Shown here piece by piece: positions 1-23,289 of a stretch of DNA of 64,000 nucleotides. The DNA comes from Apostichopus japonicus. Taxonomy: Eukaryota; Echinodermata; Holothuroidea; Aspidochirotida; Stichopodidae. The DNA lies in assembly GCF_037975245.1 (NCBI RefSeq), contig NC_092570.1, positions 3,380,001-3,444,000 on the forward strand. Direction: 5' to 3'. A program made the position numbers and the translations under genes. Each line of letters opens with the position of its first letter. Position 1 is the first letter of the stretch. Under the pieces are notes generated by a model, which did no database searches, was not told the origin of the DNA, and was given only the letters and a program-made list of their open reading frames with translations.

Positions 1-2
1 AG

Positions 3-11329
<11,327 letters not shown>

Positions 11330-11600
11330 ATATGTATCCCCGGGGAGGGGAGGGGAGGAAGGTGAAGCAGCGATGTATTTGGAAGCTGCTTTATTTCAGC
11401 TATGACTTTTGTTCTCTCTGATGGTATTGGTTTTTTTCTGATATATTTCTAACGTTTATCAGCGTTGGAAGTGGTGTTCATTTGAAATACAGTACAACCT
11501 TTGGGAGTGTCTCTTGAGGTTCTGTGGGCAAAACCTGACAATTAACCATTTTGACAGGCTATATGCGGTAAGCCTCTGGATATTTTCTGGTTAAATGCTA

Positions 11601-11668
11601 AACAGTGCCAGTGCTTTAAGTCTAAACTATCGGCCAGAGTCTTGTTCTCACTGGCATCTTTTTCGAAT
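11601..11668 (+). repeat. Short dispersed repeat, copy 2
   Basis: Partner of 10531-10603, starting aacagtgccagtgcttta. It lies just beyond the CATSPERD stop codon, immediately before the first array unit begins. Confidence 0.6.
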
Positions 11669-12564
11669 AATGTTTTTGCACAACTCTGGAGAGATTACAC
11701 AGAAAGTAGTTTGTTAGAACAGGATTCAAACAGTGATGAGAGTGGAGACATTTGTTCTCTGGTGGTCAGAATATGTGATTCATATTTGGTTTATGCTGGC
11801 TATTAAATGTTTGAAAGTAACTAGGAACAACAAAGTGCTGTTGTACCCATCACATATTCTCAGTTCTCACAACTGGTAATTTGACAGAGGAGGGGATGGG
11901 GGGGGGTGGGTTTGGAGAATGGGGCTAGTAATATGTTTCAGAACTCAAGTTAAGTCCATTTTGTCTTACCAATGCCTATGTCTCTTGTTGTTGTCATCAT
12001 ATTTGAAATGAGTAATTATTCAGAAAATGAAATATTTTTTAAACTGAACCCAGCTTCAATTCAAAATTATCTTCAAAATGAATTGCTTTTCTACATTTCT
12101 ATTTTGTTATTGTTGCTTTTCCTTTCTGTCGTTATAACAACAACATCTTGAATGGAGATACCGTAATATCCATGATACAATTATTTTGTGTTTTTATTTT
12201 TGTGTCCAAGGTTCAAATATTTATGTTGCATCTTATTGTTAGGAATCTCCTACTTTGCCATTAAAAATTTTAGCTGCGATATTTAACCTGTACATAACAA
12301 ATATTCTTGTTGTACCATTCTCTTTTCCTATAGTTTATGGTTTTGTACCAATAGCTACTACGGTGTATGTAAAGTTCACCCCAAAGGTTACCCAGCAACT
12401 TATCTCACCCCTCCCCATGTCATCTATCCCTCCCTCCTAACTCACCACCAAATGGATTCATTTTGACACTACTTTTAGATAACAAATAAAATCAAAAGCA
12501 GTGAAGTAGAGTAACCTCAACTGCCCCTAATTCCCTCAACTATCCCCAATCCCACACTGATGTT

Positions 12565-13530
12565 ACTACTATCTCACCCCCCCCCATTTCACCAACATCT
12601 CACTCTTATGTCACCCCATCTCACCCTATCTCACCCCTGTCTCACCCAGTGGCGTCGCCAACGGGGGGCCAGGGGGGGCACGTGCCCCCCTGGAAAACCT
12701 AGTGCCCCGCGAGTGCCCCCATCTGAGATTTGGGTTGGTAAAAAAAATATATATATATTTTGTTATATTCAACTCCCATCATCTGAGTTGGTTTTTCATA
12801 AGGACAAAGAAGCACAGTAATTCGTATTTTCTTCAAATGAGCTGCGAAAAAATGAAAAAGTTTATCCTTGACCGTCGGGTATCGAAGTCGTAACCCGCGC
12901 CATCACAACAGGTGAGCCATACTCGATGTGTGATCAAACTGTGGATTGCATGGTGAGATCCCTGATAGGAGCCAATAACGATGCTGGAACCTGTTACATC
13001 TTAATAGATAATGGGAGAAAACGAGAAGGACAAGAAAGGAGTTAATTAATTCAACAAATGTAGGTTCTATTGATAGGGTTAGGCATAATATCGACAGCAT
13101 GTGGTTCATATCCTCTGCAAAATTCTGTGCGTTGTTAAAATCATTACCTAAAAAATAGCAATTTCTGGAGATCTCTGCAGATCGAATTTAGCATCAAATG
13201 TGGCACCACTTTGCATATAGCCCATCCTCCGTATGCGAAAATAGACCCCTCCCCCAGGACGGCGATCCGTATCCACCTAAGTGCCCCCATCAAATGCTGG
13301 TGCCCCCCCTGTGCCCCCCTGACTGAAAAGTCTGGTGACGCCACTGGTCTCACCACCATCTCACCCCCAACTCAAGACATCTCACCCAAACTTACAGGCA
13401 TCTCACCCCCATTTCATTTACAACTGACCCCAAACTTATACCCATCTCACCCCCATTTCACCGGCATCTCACCCCTAACTCACAGACATCTCACCCCAAA
13501 CTCACAGGTGTCTCACCTCCATCTCACCCC
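12565..13530. repeat. TCTCACCCC(CA) satellite, interrupted by a hAT element
   Basis: Degenerate 9-12 bp units of tctcaccccca type run from about 12565 and resume after the transposon at 12647-13346. Sister arrays occur at the same place in the other A units (20285-20405 and 24120-24350), so the satellite predates the duplications. Confidence 0.8.
12647..13346. mobile_element. Non-autonomous hAT-type DNA transposon, 700 bp
   Basis: It begins CAGTGGCGTCGCCA and ends TGGTGACGCCACTG, giving inverted ends of about 14 bp. It is flanked on both sides by a perfect 8-bp target-site duplication, gtctcacc (12639-12646 and 13347-13354). An 8-bp duplication with CAGTGGCG-type ends fits the hAT superfamily. 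No transposase frame is visible. The subterminal parts are G- or C-rich. It inserted into the satellite, whose register resumes afterwards. Confidence 0.88.
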
Positions 13531-13668
13531 AATCTCGTTATGTAGGGTCTGCCTTGTATCTATTAACCTATAGGGATAAGACAGCTCACTACTCGAGTAC
13601 TGTTAAGAGGCAAGAAATAAAAAAGGAAATGGAAGTTGAACATAGGTTGGGGTGTAAGTCCCCACCCC

Positions 13669-14085
13669 CAGTGGCGGAGCTAGGGGTGTTGGTTAGGAGG
13701 GGCGAGAATGGTCTGTAGGGGCGCCATCGACACTATCAGAGCTATATACAGCTCTGGACACATATCTAAGCGGAGCGCCACAACTGGTTGGCGCGTAGCG
13801 TACCGAAATTTTTGAGTAAAGATACTCCCTAGATCGCCGGAAATGACCCTTTCCGGGCCTGGCTAATTTGCAGATAAACGAAGAATAAATAGGTGTCATC
13901 GCCAAATTACACCAACAACATGTGACAAATGTCAATAAGTAGATGAGAGAGCAATTAAAAAGTCAATAATCACGAATAAGTAAAAAGTGGTAAAGAGCTG
14001 AAAAGGGCGCCAGCAGCCCATTTGAGTCTGTCAGGAGGGGGTGGGGGTGGGATCCGCCCCTGATTATATGGACGCTCCGCCACTG
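13669..14085. mobile_element. hAT-type MITE, 417 bp, with an empty site in a sister unit
   Basis: It starts CAGTGGCGGAGC and ends GCTCCGCCACTG, a perfect 12-bp terminal inverted repeat. The flanks are cccacccc (13661-13668) and cccacacc (14086-14093), an 8-bp target duplication with one mismatch. The matching place in unit A3, near 24385-24393, reads straight through with one copy of the site. No coding sequence is present. Confidence 0.88.
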
Positions 14086-14504
14086 CCCACACCATATACT
14101 GGATCCTCGCCTGCAGTTCACATACATAAAAATCATTAAAGACGTGATAAAGTGGCATAAATATGTTAATTTATTTACCTTCATTTTACATTAAGATTAA
14201 TAAGATTGCCAATATAACTGCTTTAAAAAGGAGGAACTGACCCCTTCCTCCAGCGAACACACATTCTCTGTGGTCCGGTCTATTTCGTGCCCCACTCCAC
14301 ATTTACACTATACATAAATACCACCAAAATAAAGGCGTATATCACTTTTGAAAAGATAAAATGATGGAATAAAATACATCATGTGGCGGCATCTAGATAT
14401 GTTCCCATTGGTTGGTGTCTTGACATAAAACACTTAAAATTGAAGGACGGAACTTTTGAGTTATGAAGAAAAGTGTCCACAAGCCAACAAGTATAACTTC
14501 ATAC

Positions 14505-14870
14505 AAGCGCGTAGCTAAGGGGGGGGGGGTGCGAAGGGGGAGACCGCCCCCCTTGAGCATATTTTTAATTATTTTTTATAATATCACTAGTAATTTCAAA
14601 ATGAAACATGCTTAAATGCAGTATTCAAGGCCTGGGAAGTGTCATTTCCAGCGATCTGGGAGGCATTTTCGGCCAACATTTTGTTGTACGCTTCGCGCCA
14701 ACTCATGGTGGCGCTAAGATTAGATAGATTGCCTACAGGCTTCGCCCTCCATGGCAAATTCCTCACTAAGCGCTTGACTTCACATGTTACACCACAGTAT
14801 ACTGGCTACCAAAACCAAAATACTAAGCTAGTAACGTTTTAGCCATCTAAGTTCCCTTGGCCCCATTTTT
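14505..14870. mobile_element. Degraded relative of the 417-bp hAT MITE, opposite orientation
   Basis: The stretch is absent from unit A3 (near 24800-24835), so it is an insertion. Its - strand carries gttggcgcgaagcgtac and ctcccagatcgctgg, which match gttggcgcgtagcgtac and ctccctagatcgccgg inside the MITE at 13669-14085. The left end (gcgcgtagctaagg) is degenerate, and the right border is approximate. Confidence 0.6.
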
Positions 14871-15248
14871 GAAGCATTCCCCTGTCCTCAACTATACAAT
14901 CAAAATAGAATAAACTATGCTTCATCAATATAATATCTAACCCCCAATTGACACCACCCTCTGGAAGAGAATCCCTCGACCCCCCTCCTCACCCACTCAC
15001 GCCAGGCTTCCTTGATCTTAAGTGTATAGCCTCCTACTACAAGTAATTTAACCTTGTGAGTTCATAATTCAATAATTGCATTGTTGTTTTGACGCTATAT
15101 GTGCCATTTTATATGCTATAATCTAGCTAAATGATTACGGTTATTTGCTACCTTGCTAGTCTATGTCTTTCAGCCGTTTTTAATTAAGTATCAAAATATA
15201 AACTCAATGTGATTACAGCATCAACCTAATCGATTAGACCTTATACAA

Positions 15249-15500
15249 GCAGAGGCGCAACTACAATTTTATTGTACAGTGGGGGAGGGGCGGGGTGGGT
15301 GTGTTTGGGGGGGGGGTGGGAGTGGGGAGTTAATATGTTATGTCCTACAGGGGAGGAGTCTATGTATGGAAGATGGCCCCTCCCTTTTGAGAAATTTTGG
15401 TGCAATTTAGAGTGTTTAGTTTACGGGCGTAACCATCTTTTTTGTAAGGTGGAGAATTGTAGGGCCTACTATATTTTGCAATTTTTGTAACGATGTTGAA
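15249..15500. repeat. Conserved spacer block (G-rich), A1 copy
   Basis: The block starting caagcagaggcg, then ggcccctcccttttgagaaatttt, is repeated in A3 at about 25156-25400 and in a diverged form at about 28911-29070. The last copy is the only one outside the shared order, so this may be an old dispersed element. No coding potential is seen. Confidence 0.5.
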
Positions 15501-16291
15501 GATCTTTCGACTTGTTTTTAACGCATATACATATAATTTTTTTATGATTTTGTCTACCGGTAGAAGGCAAAGTCCCCATAATTCCTGGGAGGGGGGTGGT
15601 GGTGGGTTGGGGTAGGCCCATGAAGAGGAATGTGGTACTGTAATTTTGAAACAATGTAGAAGAATTGTTTTCGACTGGTTAGGTTGTACCACACATACAT
15701 GTAACATATTAATGTGCTGCACAGTATTATTGTCAGTTTGGTAATATATAGGCTACTGTCTACCAGCAGAGGGGGAAGAAATCCCTCATTTTATTCGCCA
15801 ATAAGTTTTTCGATTGGTCAAATTGCTCCTGTGGTTCAAATAGATAAGTTGTACATCATAAAAGGTAAAGTTATATATCCGGCTTCTATTGCGTTTGTCC
15901 TGTTATATGAGAAAAAAGAAATTTGGTTACATCGTCTATAGTCCGCCCCCATCCCCCACCCCCCCACGTATTTCCTTTCCTCTTAACTGCAAAAACAACG
16001 TCACCCAGTATAGCCTGGCGGTACGCAGTGTTTTGAATCCCACGACGCCAGATCTTCATGACTAAGCCAAGACCACAACCCCTCAGAAACGATTCTCAGA
16101 AAGCAAGACATTCAGCCTGAACTTTAAGAGTTAAGATGTTAAATAATAATTAAACTCATCTAGATCGGCAAGTTCCGAAAGTCTGTAGATAAAGTTCCCG
16201 CGATTCACCGAACATTTTTCGCCAAACACCTCTTATCCCACAGTTTCCGTACCTTCGTAGTAACTTGTGTATTCTGTTGCTGTTTAGGTTA

Positions 16292-18242
16292 TCAATGCTT
16301 GCCTGGTATTTTAGTTACCCTACGTATGACACAGAGAGTACGGGTTATTACTGCAGTCCCACGCCTATTACGTATTTCCAGTTTATACTCCCCCTCACGG
16401 TCGAAGGTGACATTCTTTATTGTACACTGGAACATCGTCATATCCGTCTTGTATTTCTTTTTCTTTATCCTGTGATTGTCTTTGTAAAGCTTGATGGTGA
16501 GTTTTCGCCTCCCTTTAATCCTCATCCGCCATTTCCAATCGTTTTCCTCATATATTTGATCAGAATTACCAAGGGGTGCTTGCGTTATTTTGGGAATTCC
16601 TGTAAGAAAAGGGATTGTTTGTCATCTATTTCTTGTTTATGTTGTACACTCTAACAGGCCCATGTGATATCATGTAAAATGTGGTTGATGTAGACGGGAA
16701 AGGGATAGGAGGGAGGGTTCGGGGGTGGGGGCGGTGGTGGAGGTTGGGGTGGATAACTACCTCAGTGTTAAGTTTTAATCCATCTAATGAAGATGAGTCG
16801 GTTCTTTGAAAAATAGAATTGTCAGTGTCGAAGGGATATTTAAAACAAAGAAGTTGACGAAGTATTATACTTCGAAACTGAAAAATAATGAATACTGTTT
16901 CATGAACTATCTTTATGTACACATTTAGCATGTCAGTCATCGTTAGTCAACTGCAAGATCTCTGAACCAATTGTTGCACAGCGTCCTCTATTTTGCTATA
17001 TAACTCTGATAGCACACACATAGCAGTTTACATGATATCTTGTAGTACATAATCACGTATGATCATCATTTTGCATGGACACCATTTCTATTCACTCGTT
17101 GTTGTTGTTTTGAAGATTGTATCGATGACATGAAGGAATATAAAAATGAAATTCCAATAGTTTGTACATTAGTATTTCATTTGACTTAATTTTACTGGCG
17201 TTTTTGCATCATATAGCCCATGGCAGTGGCCTAAGTAAACAATCGCAAATAATAATAATAATAATAATAATGCATCGCGTTTCTATAGCGCTCACTCCTA
17301 TAGACACTATGCAGTGGCGCTTTACAAAAACAACCACACCCAAAATCAGTACTAGTGAAATGCAACCCGGAAGAGATGTGTTTGATCTTAAAACTCGTGG
17401 AAGAATAACAAGACTGAATTTCAGGGGTATAAGCTGTTCCACTCTTTTGGACCTGCTACAGAAAAGCCCGATCACCGAAGGTCTTCGTCCTAGTTCTCGG
17501 AACAACGTAATTAGTTCCAGACCTAGGAGAAATTTGCTTTCAACGTCAACACGAGAATGTGTACCAATACTCGATTACCGTAGATTGGTCTAAACATTAT
17601 AAGGCGAAATAATAGCAGGGGCAGTGGACGTAGAAATGGCCTTTTTCCTAGGCATATGGTGTATTCTATCACTAATACCAATTGCGGTCGAGACAGTGCT
17701 TTAGATTCACTTGTTACTGTAGTGTATTAGGCGATATAGTTAACTGAACATCTAACAGTATTCACACTGTAGCTTAACGATGAATGAACAAATATTACCA
17801 TAACACACTGGGCAATGGGATTATATTTGTGTTGACCATTCAGAAATCGGATAAATTAAGGCAGACACGAGGGGGGGGGGGGGTTGTTGTTAGTCACATA
17901 AAATCAGTTCCCTTTTGCAAATACAAAATCTGAATAGGATTGCGAAAGCAATGCGAATGGCTATATTCCAAATGCCAACCCTCCCCCTTTCCTAACCTAA
18001 ATACCAGTCCTTTTCGTTTATTTTCTGTTAAAAACTTGTTAGTAGTAGATATCATAATCACTAATGAGATTATCCCTTCTCTCTCCCTGACCCTCTTTGA
18101 AACCTATCGAATATTTTCTGAGACGGTGCTGACAGTTAAGAAAAACGAAATTTATAAGTTTACCTTTCCAGTTTCGATTGGCATCAGTTCGATTATTGCT
18201 CCATGAATCATTCCAATTGATGTGAATATCTGATGGTTCCAT
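16292..18242 (-). CDS. IGT1: two-exon Ig-like protein, 128 aa
   Basis: Family not recognised; described from sequence. Exon 1 is 18242-18164 (26 codons plus 1 base; starts MEPSDIHINWNDSW) and exon 2 is 16599-16292, joined by a phase-1 intron of 1,564 bp with gtaaac and cttacag borders. Exon 2 resembles an I-set immunoglobulin domain: RIKGRRKLTIKLYKDN (strand and turn), then MTMFQCTIKNVTF, then REGEYKLEIRNRRG. The paired cysteines and core tryptophan of a classical Ig fold are missing. No signal peptide or membrane helix is visible, so a cytosolic product is likely. Compared with IGT2 and IGT3 it is strongly basic (IKKKKYK, RNRRG) and reads about ten codons past the stop position used in IGT3. 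A 5' noncoding exon cannot be excluded. Confidence 0.72.
17249..17530 (-). mobile_element. 3' end of a CR1/L2-like LINE with (ATT)n tail
   Basis: On the - strand one frame reads VPRTRTKTFGDRAF and, further on, SFKIKHISSGLHF, the usual extreme C-terminus of many CR1/L2-type ORF2 proteins. An internal stop follows GDRAF. It ends in gcgctatagaaacgcgatgc and an (ATT)n tail, seen as (aat)n at 17249-17270. Sister units A2 (near 21640) and A3 (near 27265) lack it, so it inserted in A1 only, inside the IGT1 intron. Confidence 0.72.
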
Positions 18243-18405
18243 TTTTTTTGTGCGGATAAAATTGTATTTTCCACAGGTACAGACAATGTTTCTAGTATTG
18301 AGTTGACGTTTGGTGTGTGCAAAATGCTCTGTAATATCTGCTGGTGTCGTCCAGTATTGAAATTGCCTGGTATTGATTCGTGTTTCTAACAATTGATTTA
18401 TGTTC

Positions 18406-18413
18406 TGACGTCA
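18406..18413. promoter_or_regulatory. CRE-type palindrome upstream of IGT1
   Basis: TGACGTCA, a consensus CREB/ATF bZIP site, lies 164 bp upstream of the IGT1 ATG inside a block kept in IGT1-3 (tatgaatatgtattacat on the - strand). Conservation of position in three copies supports a regulatory role; this is inference. Confidence 0.5.
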
Positions 18414-20529
18414 AATGTAATACATATTCATATTTTCCTTCCAACGGCACACGTGTATAAATGGCCACAGCAGAAATCCACAGTGGGATTGGGTGGCAAG
18501 TGGGGGAAAAGGAACCATTTTAATGGAGGGGGGGGACATTTCCAGAAGATAAAATACACCTGTATATAGTGCAGATAGCGGGAACATTTAGGGGCTAGTG
18601 AATCTCTCTAACCATCTAACCACACTCACCCACCCACACCATAATTCATTGATAAACCAAATTTTGGTTTAAGAAAAGTTCAATTTTGGTATGAAATTCA
18701 AATTAAGACTGCAATGAATAGCTGGGAAACGTTTCGAATAATTAACCCAAAACATTTTATTAAAATTCTTTAGCAAGCATTTTCAGATTTTTTTTCTTCA
18801 TTTTTGCTTCATATATTTATACATTCGGATTTTCTGCATGAGCTATTTACCAAAATGTTTCAATGAAAACGTTTACACCATTTACACCTTGCAAACTGAA
18901 TCTTTAGCATAGACGGCCAGAACACCAGCCCACGTCACGTGTTTGTAAACACTGTCCAGACTCCGACAACAATATATATAGAGCAATCTATTTTAAACAC
19001 AAATAACTATAGTAGAAATCATAATTGTAAAAATCATAATCATAACAAAACGGTACAGATATCTTAGTCTAACCCTCACTTACGAGAAAAATGTGTCCAT
19101 ATCAACTCAATATCAAATATGTATAGTTCGATATCAATTTACAGCTTAATTATTTTCATTCATTATTATCGGGCTGCCCGAATAGAGCCTGTACAGTTTA
19201 CGTAGATTTTTAATGGTGGCATAGTTTAGCAAGTACAGTCTAAAACGTGTTAAATTCTATGCCTGATATGAGAACCAATTTTATTACTCACAAAAGTCAG
19301 ATATGTATAAAGTCAATAAACGAGCAATAGAAAGTAACTGGCTGGAGGGGGGGGGGTGTAATTTTACACAACTCTGGAGAGATTATACAGAAATTTGTTT
19401 GTTAAAACAGGATTCAAACCAGTGATGAGATTGGAGACATTTGTTCTCTAGTGGTCAGAATATGTGATTCATATTTGGGTTATGCTGGCTCTTAAATGTT
19501 TGAAAGTAACTAGGAAGAACAAAGAGCAGTTGTCTCCATCACAAGTTCTCAGTTCTCACTACTGGTAATTTGACAATGTTCTTGGTATTATACTCACTCT
19601 CTCTCTCCCAGAGGCGGGGTGGGGGGGGGTGGGGGTGTGATTTGGAGGATTGGGTGGTAATATGTTTCAGAGCTCAAGTTAATTCCATTTTGTCTTACCA
19701 ATGCCTTTGTCTCTAGTTATTGTCATCACATTTGAAATGAAAAATTATTCAGATAATGAGGAATAATGAACCCAGCCTGAATTCAAATTATCTTCAAAAA
19801 GAATGGCTTTTCTACATTTTGGTTTGTGTTTGTTGCTTTCCTTTCTGTCGTTTTAGCTAACACATCTTAAATGGAGATACTGTAATATCCATGATACAAT
19901 TGTTTCTTTTGTGTCCAAGTTTCAAATATTAATGTTGCATCTCATTGTTAGGAATCTCCTCCTTTGCCATTAACATATTAGCTGCGATGTTAAATTACCT
20001 TTACATAGCATACATTGTATCGTTCTCTTATCCTATAGCTGTCTATGTTTTTTTTTTACCCATGGCTACTGCGATGTATATAACGTTCACCCCAATGGAT
20101 ACCCAGCAACTCATCTCACCCCTCCCCATGTCATCTATCCAACCCTCCTAACTCACCACCAAAATGGATTCATTTTGAACACTACTTTTAGAGAAAAAAC
20201 AAAAATCCAACAAACACGGTGGAGTAGAGTAACCTCAACAGCCCTTAATTCTCTCAATTATCCCCAAACCAAGCTGATGTCACTATTATCTCACCCACAA
20301 CTCACCCCCATCTCACCCCATCTCACCCCCATCTCACCCCCATCTCATCCCTCTCTCACCACCATCTCACCTCCATCTCACCCCAACTCACAGACATCTC
20401 ACCCTGAAAACTGCTTGAACAAAACAAAATTTGGATATTGTATTTCTCTGATGACTGAGGAGCTACCTCCTCCCCGCCCCACCCACCTGCAAACCCACAT
20501 TCCCTGTGGTCTTTTCTATTCCGTACTGC

Positions 20530-20692
20530 GATGTATGTAACGTTCACCCCAAAGGATACCCAGCAACTCATCTCACCCCTTTCCATGTCATCTATCCCAC
20601 CCTCCTAACTCACCACCAAAATGGATTCATTTTGAACACTTTAGACTTTTATACAACAAATAAAAATCCAACAAAAACGGTGAAGTAGAGTA
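20530..20692. repeat. Partial duplication inside A2
   Basis: About 160 bp starting gcgatgtatgtaacgttcac repeats the segment at about 20070-20230 with few changes. It marks the left side of the A2 deletion junction. Confidence 0.7.
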
Positions 20693-20827
20693 ATCTGTAG
20701 ATAAAGTTTCTGCGACCCACCGAACATTTTTCGCCACCCACTTCTCGTCTCACGGTTTCCGTACCGTCGTTGTAGCCAGTATGTGTTCTGTTGATTTGTA
20801 GGTTACCAATGCTTGCCTGGTGTTTCA

Positions 20828-22346
20828 TCACTCTACGACGTAGAGAGTGCCTTTCGTCGTTACAGTCCCATTCATATTACTTATTTTCAGTTTATACTCC
20901 CCCTCATCGTAGAACGTGACATCATTAATTGTACACTGGAACATCGCCATTTTCGTACCGTAAGCCTGTTCCTTAATCTTCTCATTGTCTTTGTAAAGTC
21001 TGATGGTGATTGGTCGCCTCCCTTTAATCATAATCTTCCATTTCCAATCGTCTTCCTCATCTACTTCATCAGAATCACCAGGGGGTCCTTGTGCTATTTT
21101 GGGGATTCCTGTAAGAAAAGTGATGTTTTTCATCTATTTTTTTGTTTAATTTTAAGTACCGCACCAGCGCTGTTAATTTTTTCATCTAATGAAGATGAGT
21201 CGCTTCTTTGAAAAATAGAATAGTCAGTGTCGAAAGGATATTTAAAAAAGAAGTTGACGAAGAATTATACTGAAAAAGTAAAAAAATGAATACTGTTTCA
21301 TGACCTCTTTTTATGTACACATGTAGCATGTCAGATATCGATATTCAACTGCAAGATCTCTGAACCAATTATTGTTGCTCAGCGTCCTCTATTTTGCTAT
21401 ATAGCTATGAGAGCAGTTCATATGAGACGTTGTAATACAGAACATCATTTTTAATATGAACAACTTTTTGTATGGACAACATTTATGTTCACTCGTTGTT
21501 TTGAAAGTTGTATCGATGACATGAAGGAATATGAAAATGAGTTTCCTATAGTTTGTACATTGGTATTTCATTTGACTTATTCCGATCATTTTTCTGGCGT
21601 TTTTGCATCATATATGGCAGTGGCCTAATTAAACAATAATGAATTTGCTTTCAACGTCAACACGAGTATGTGTAACCACACTCGGCGACCGTAGACTGAT
21701 CTAAACATTAAAAGGTAAACAAAAACAAAAAACAAGAGGGGAAGTGGTCGTTGAAATCGCCTTTGCCTTAGCATGGTTTTAATGCATTCTATCAGTAATA
21801 GCATATTAACGTCGAGACGGTGCTTTAACTTCATTGGTTACCGTAGTGTATTAGGCGATATAGTGAACTGAACTTCTAACAGTATTCACACTGTAGCTTA
21901 ATCGACGAATAACCAAAAAATACCATAACACACTGGGCAATGGGAGTATATACGTGTTGACCATTCAGAAATCGGATAAAGGAAGGCAGGCAAGAGGGAA
22001 GAGGGAAATGTTTAGCCATCAAATCAGTTCCTTATTGCAAATACAAAATCTGTATAGGATTGCAAGAGCAATGCAAATGGCCATATTCCAAAATGCCACC
22101 CATCTCCCTTTCCTCACTTGAATGCCTGTCCTTTTCGTTAAGTTTTTATTGGATATGTGTAGTCAATATCATAATTATCACCAAAGAGATTATACCTTCT
22201 CACTCCCTGCCCCTTCTTTAACCCTATCGAATATTTTTGGAGACGGCGCTGGCAGTTAAAAAGCACGAAATCTGAGCTAAGAATTATGTATCACTCCGTC
22301 GAGGTGGTACGTCAATAGAAATAAATCAAAATGGCGTCAAGTATAG

Positions 22347-22416
<70 letters not shown>

Positions 22417-22519
22417 ACACTGCATCGAATTTTCGATTACCTCTCCAGTTTTGTTCGGCATCACTTCCACCATTGGTCCAAGAATTATACCAATTGAAGT
22501 GGATATCGGATGGTTCCAT
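20828..22519 (-). CDS. IGT2: two-exon Ig-like protein, 119 aa
   Basis: Exon 1 is 22519-22441 (MEPSDIHFNWYNSW at the start, 26 codons plus 1 base) and exon 2 is 21108-20828, with a phase-1 intron of 1,332 bp (gtaatc donor, cttacag acceptor). Exon 2 opens with an acidic linker (GDSDEVDEEDDWKWK), then RIKGRRP-type sequence as IKGRRPITIRLYKDN, MAMFQCTINDVTF, DEGEYKLKISNMNG and a final TLYVVE. The I-set-like strand order is visible; disulphide cysteines and a signal peptide are not. A 62-bp (TA)n tract sits in the intron just after the donor. Expression is unproven, but both exons are open and the splice phase matches all other copies. Confidence 0.72.
22347..22408. repeat. (TA)n microsatellite
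   Basis: About 60 bp of pure TA just inside the IGT2 intron, near the donor site. Absent at the equivalent spot of IGT1; IGT3 has only a short tatata run there. Confidence 0.95.
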
Positions 22520-22699
22520 CGTTTGATTGTTTTCTTCGTTAAATTGTACTTTCCACAGGTACGAACAATGTTTATTGTATTGGGTTGTTGTTTGGTGTAT
22601 CAAACGCAAAGTTGTGTGCAAAGTGCTCAGTTATATCTGCTCTGTGTCGTCCAGTATATCCTGGTATAGTCTCGTGTTTATTATAAATGCTTTATGTGC

Positions 22700-22707
22700 T
22701 GACGTCA
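22700..22707. promoter_or_regulatory. CRE-type palindrome upstream of IGT2
   Basis: TGACGTCA, 181 bp upstream of the IGT2 ATG, within the block shared by IGT1-3. Confidence 0.5.
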
Positions 22708-22983
22708 TATGTAATACATATTCATATTTTCCCTCCAACATTACACGCGTATCATTGGCCACAGCAGAAATTCCAGTGGGACCTGGAGGCAAGTGGGGAA
22801 AGGAACCATCGTTTTTTTTTGTTTGGGGGGGGGGGGGGGCAACAATTTTGGAAGGGGAAAAACACAAATTTAGGGGTTAGGGAACATTTCTTACCATCCC
22901 ATATTTTAATGTAAGACACCTAAGTTAAGACTGCAGGGAATAGCTGGGCAACGTTTCGAATAATTAACCAAAAAAGCGACAAC

Positions 22984-23289
22984 GTGCTTTATAATTACAA
23001 CCATACACTTAAAGCACAAATTACATTTGTGAGAGAGAAATTCAATTTATATGGAATTCACTTAAAAGCTCTGGTTGGTATGCATGGTGAGCAGCCCCAG
23101 AAGTTGTTGGATATGGAGATAATTGAGATGTTAAGATTTTTCTCCTGTAGCGACTTTAAAGCAAAAAAAGCAAATGTCAGAAAAAGGAATTGTCATTTCT
23201 CTGGAATGTATGCCAAGCCCGAAAGCTGCAGTGCTTTCAAACAGTTCTTATATAGCTACTTTGACTTAAGCAGAAAAAATGCATGTTGA
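22984..23289 (+). other. Unassigned 101-codon open frame inside A2
   Basis: This stretch interrupts the match between A2 (from about 22980) and A3 (about 28860), so it looks like inserted DNA. It is open for 101 codons with a mixed composition (for example FNLYGIHLKALVGMHGEQ) and a lysine- and cysteine-rich C-terminal half. I do not recognise it. It could be a transposon or retrocopy scrap, or chance. Confidence 0.2.

Larger units (their letters stand above)
11679..19365. repeat. Array unit A1 (segmental repeat carrying IGT1)
   Basis: The left flank from 11679 (cacaactctggagagatta) matches 19367 onward, and much of the unit also matches 23600-30110. In + strand order it holds a shared spacer, a TCTCACCCC satellite, three insertions, then exon 2 and exon 1 of IGT1 and its upstream region. 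It is longer than its sisters because of hAT and LINE insertions. Apart from IGT1 I see no gene in it. Confidence 0.8.

Noticed and set aside
13211-13573. 120-codon proline-rich open frame
   Set aside because: It spans the right end of the hAT element and the TCTCACCCC satellite.
17162-17593. 143-codon + strand open frame
   Set aside because: It runs through the antisense of the LINE 3' end and its (ATT)n tail, and is not kept in the sister units.
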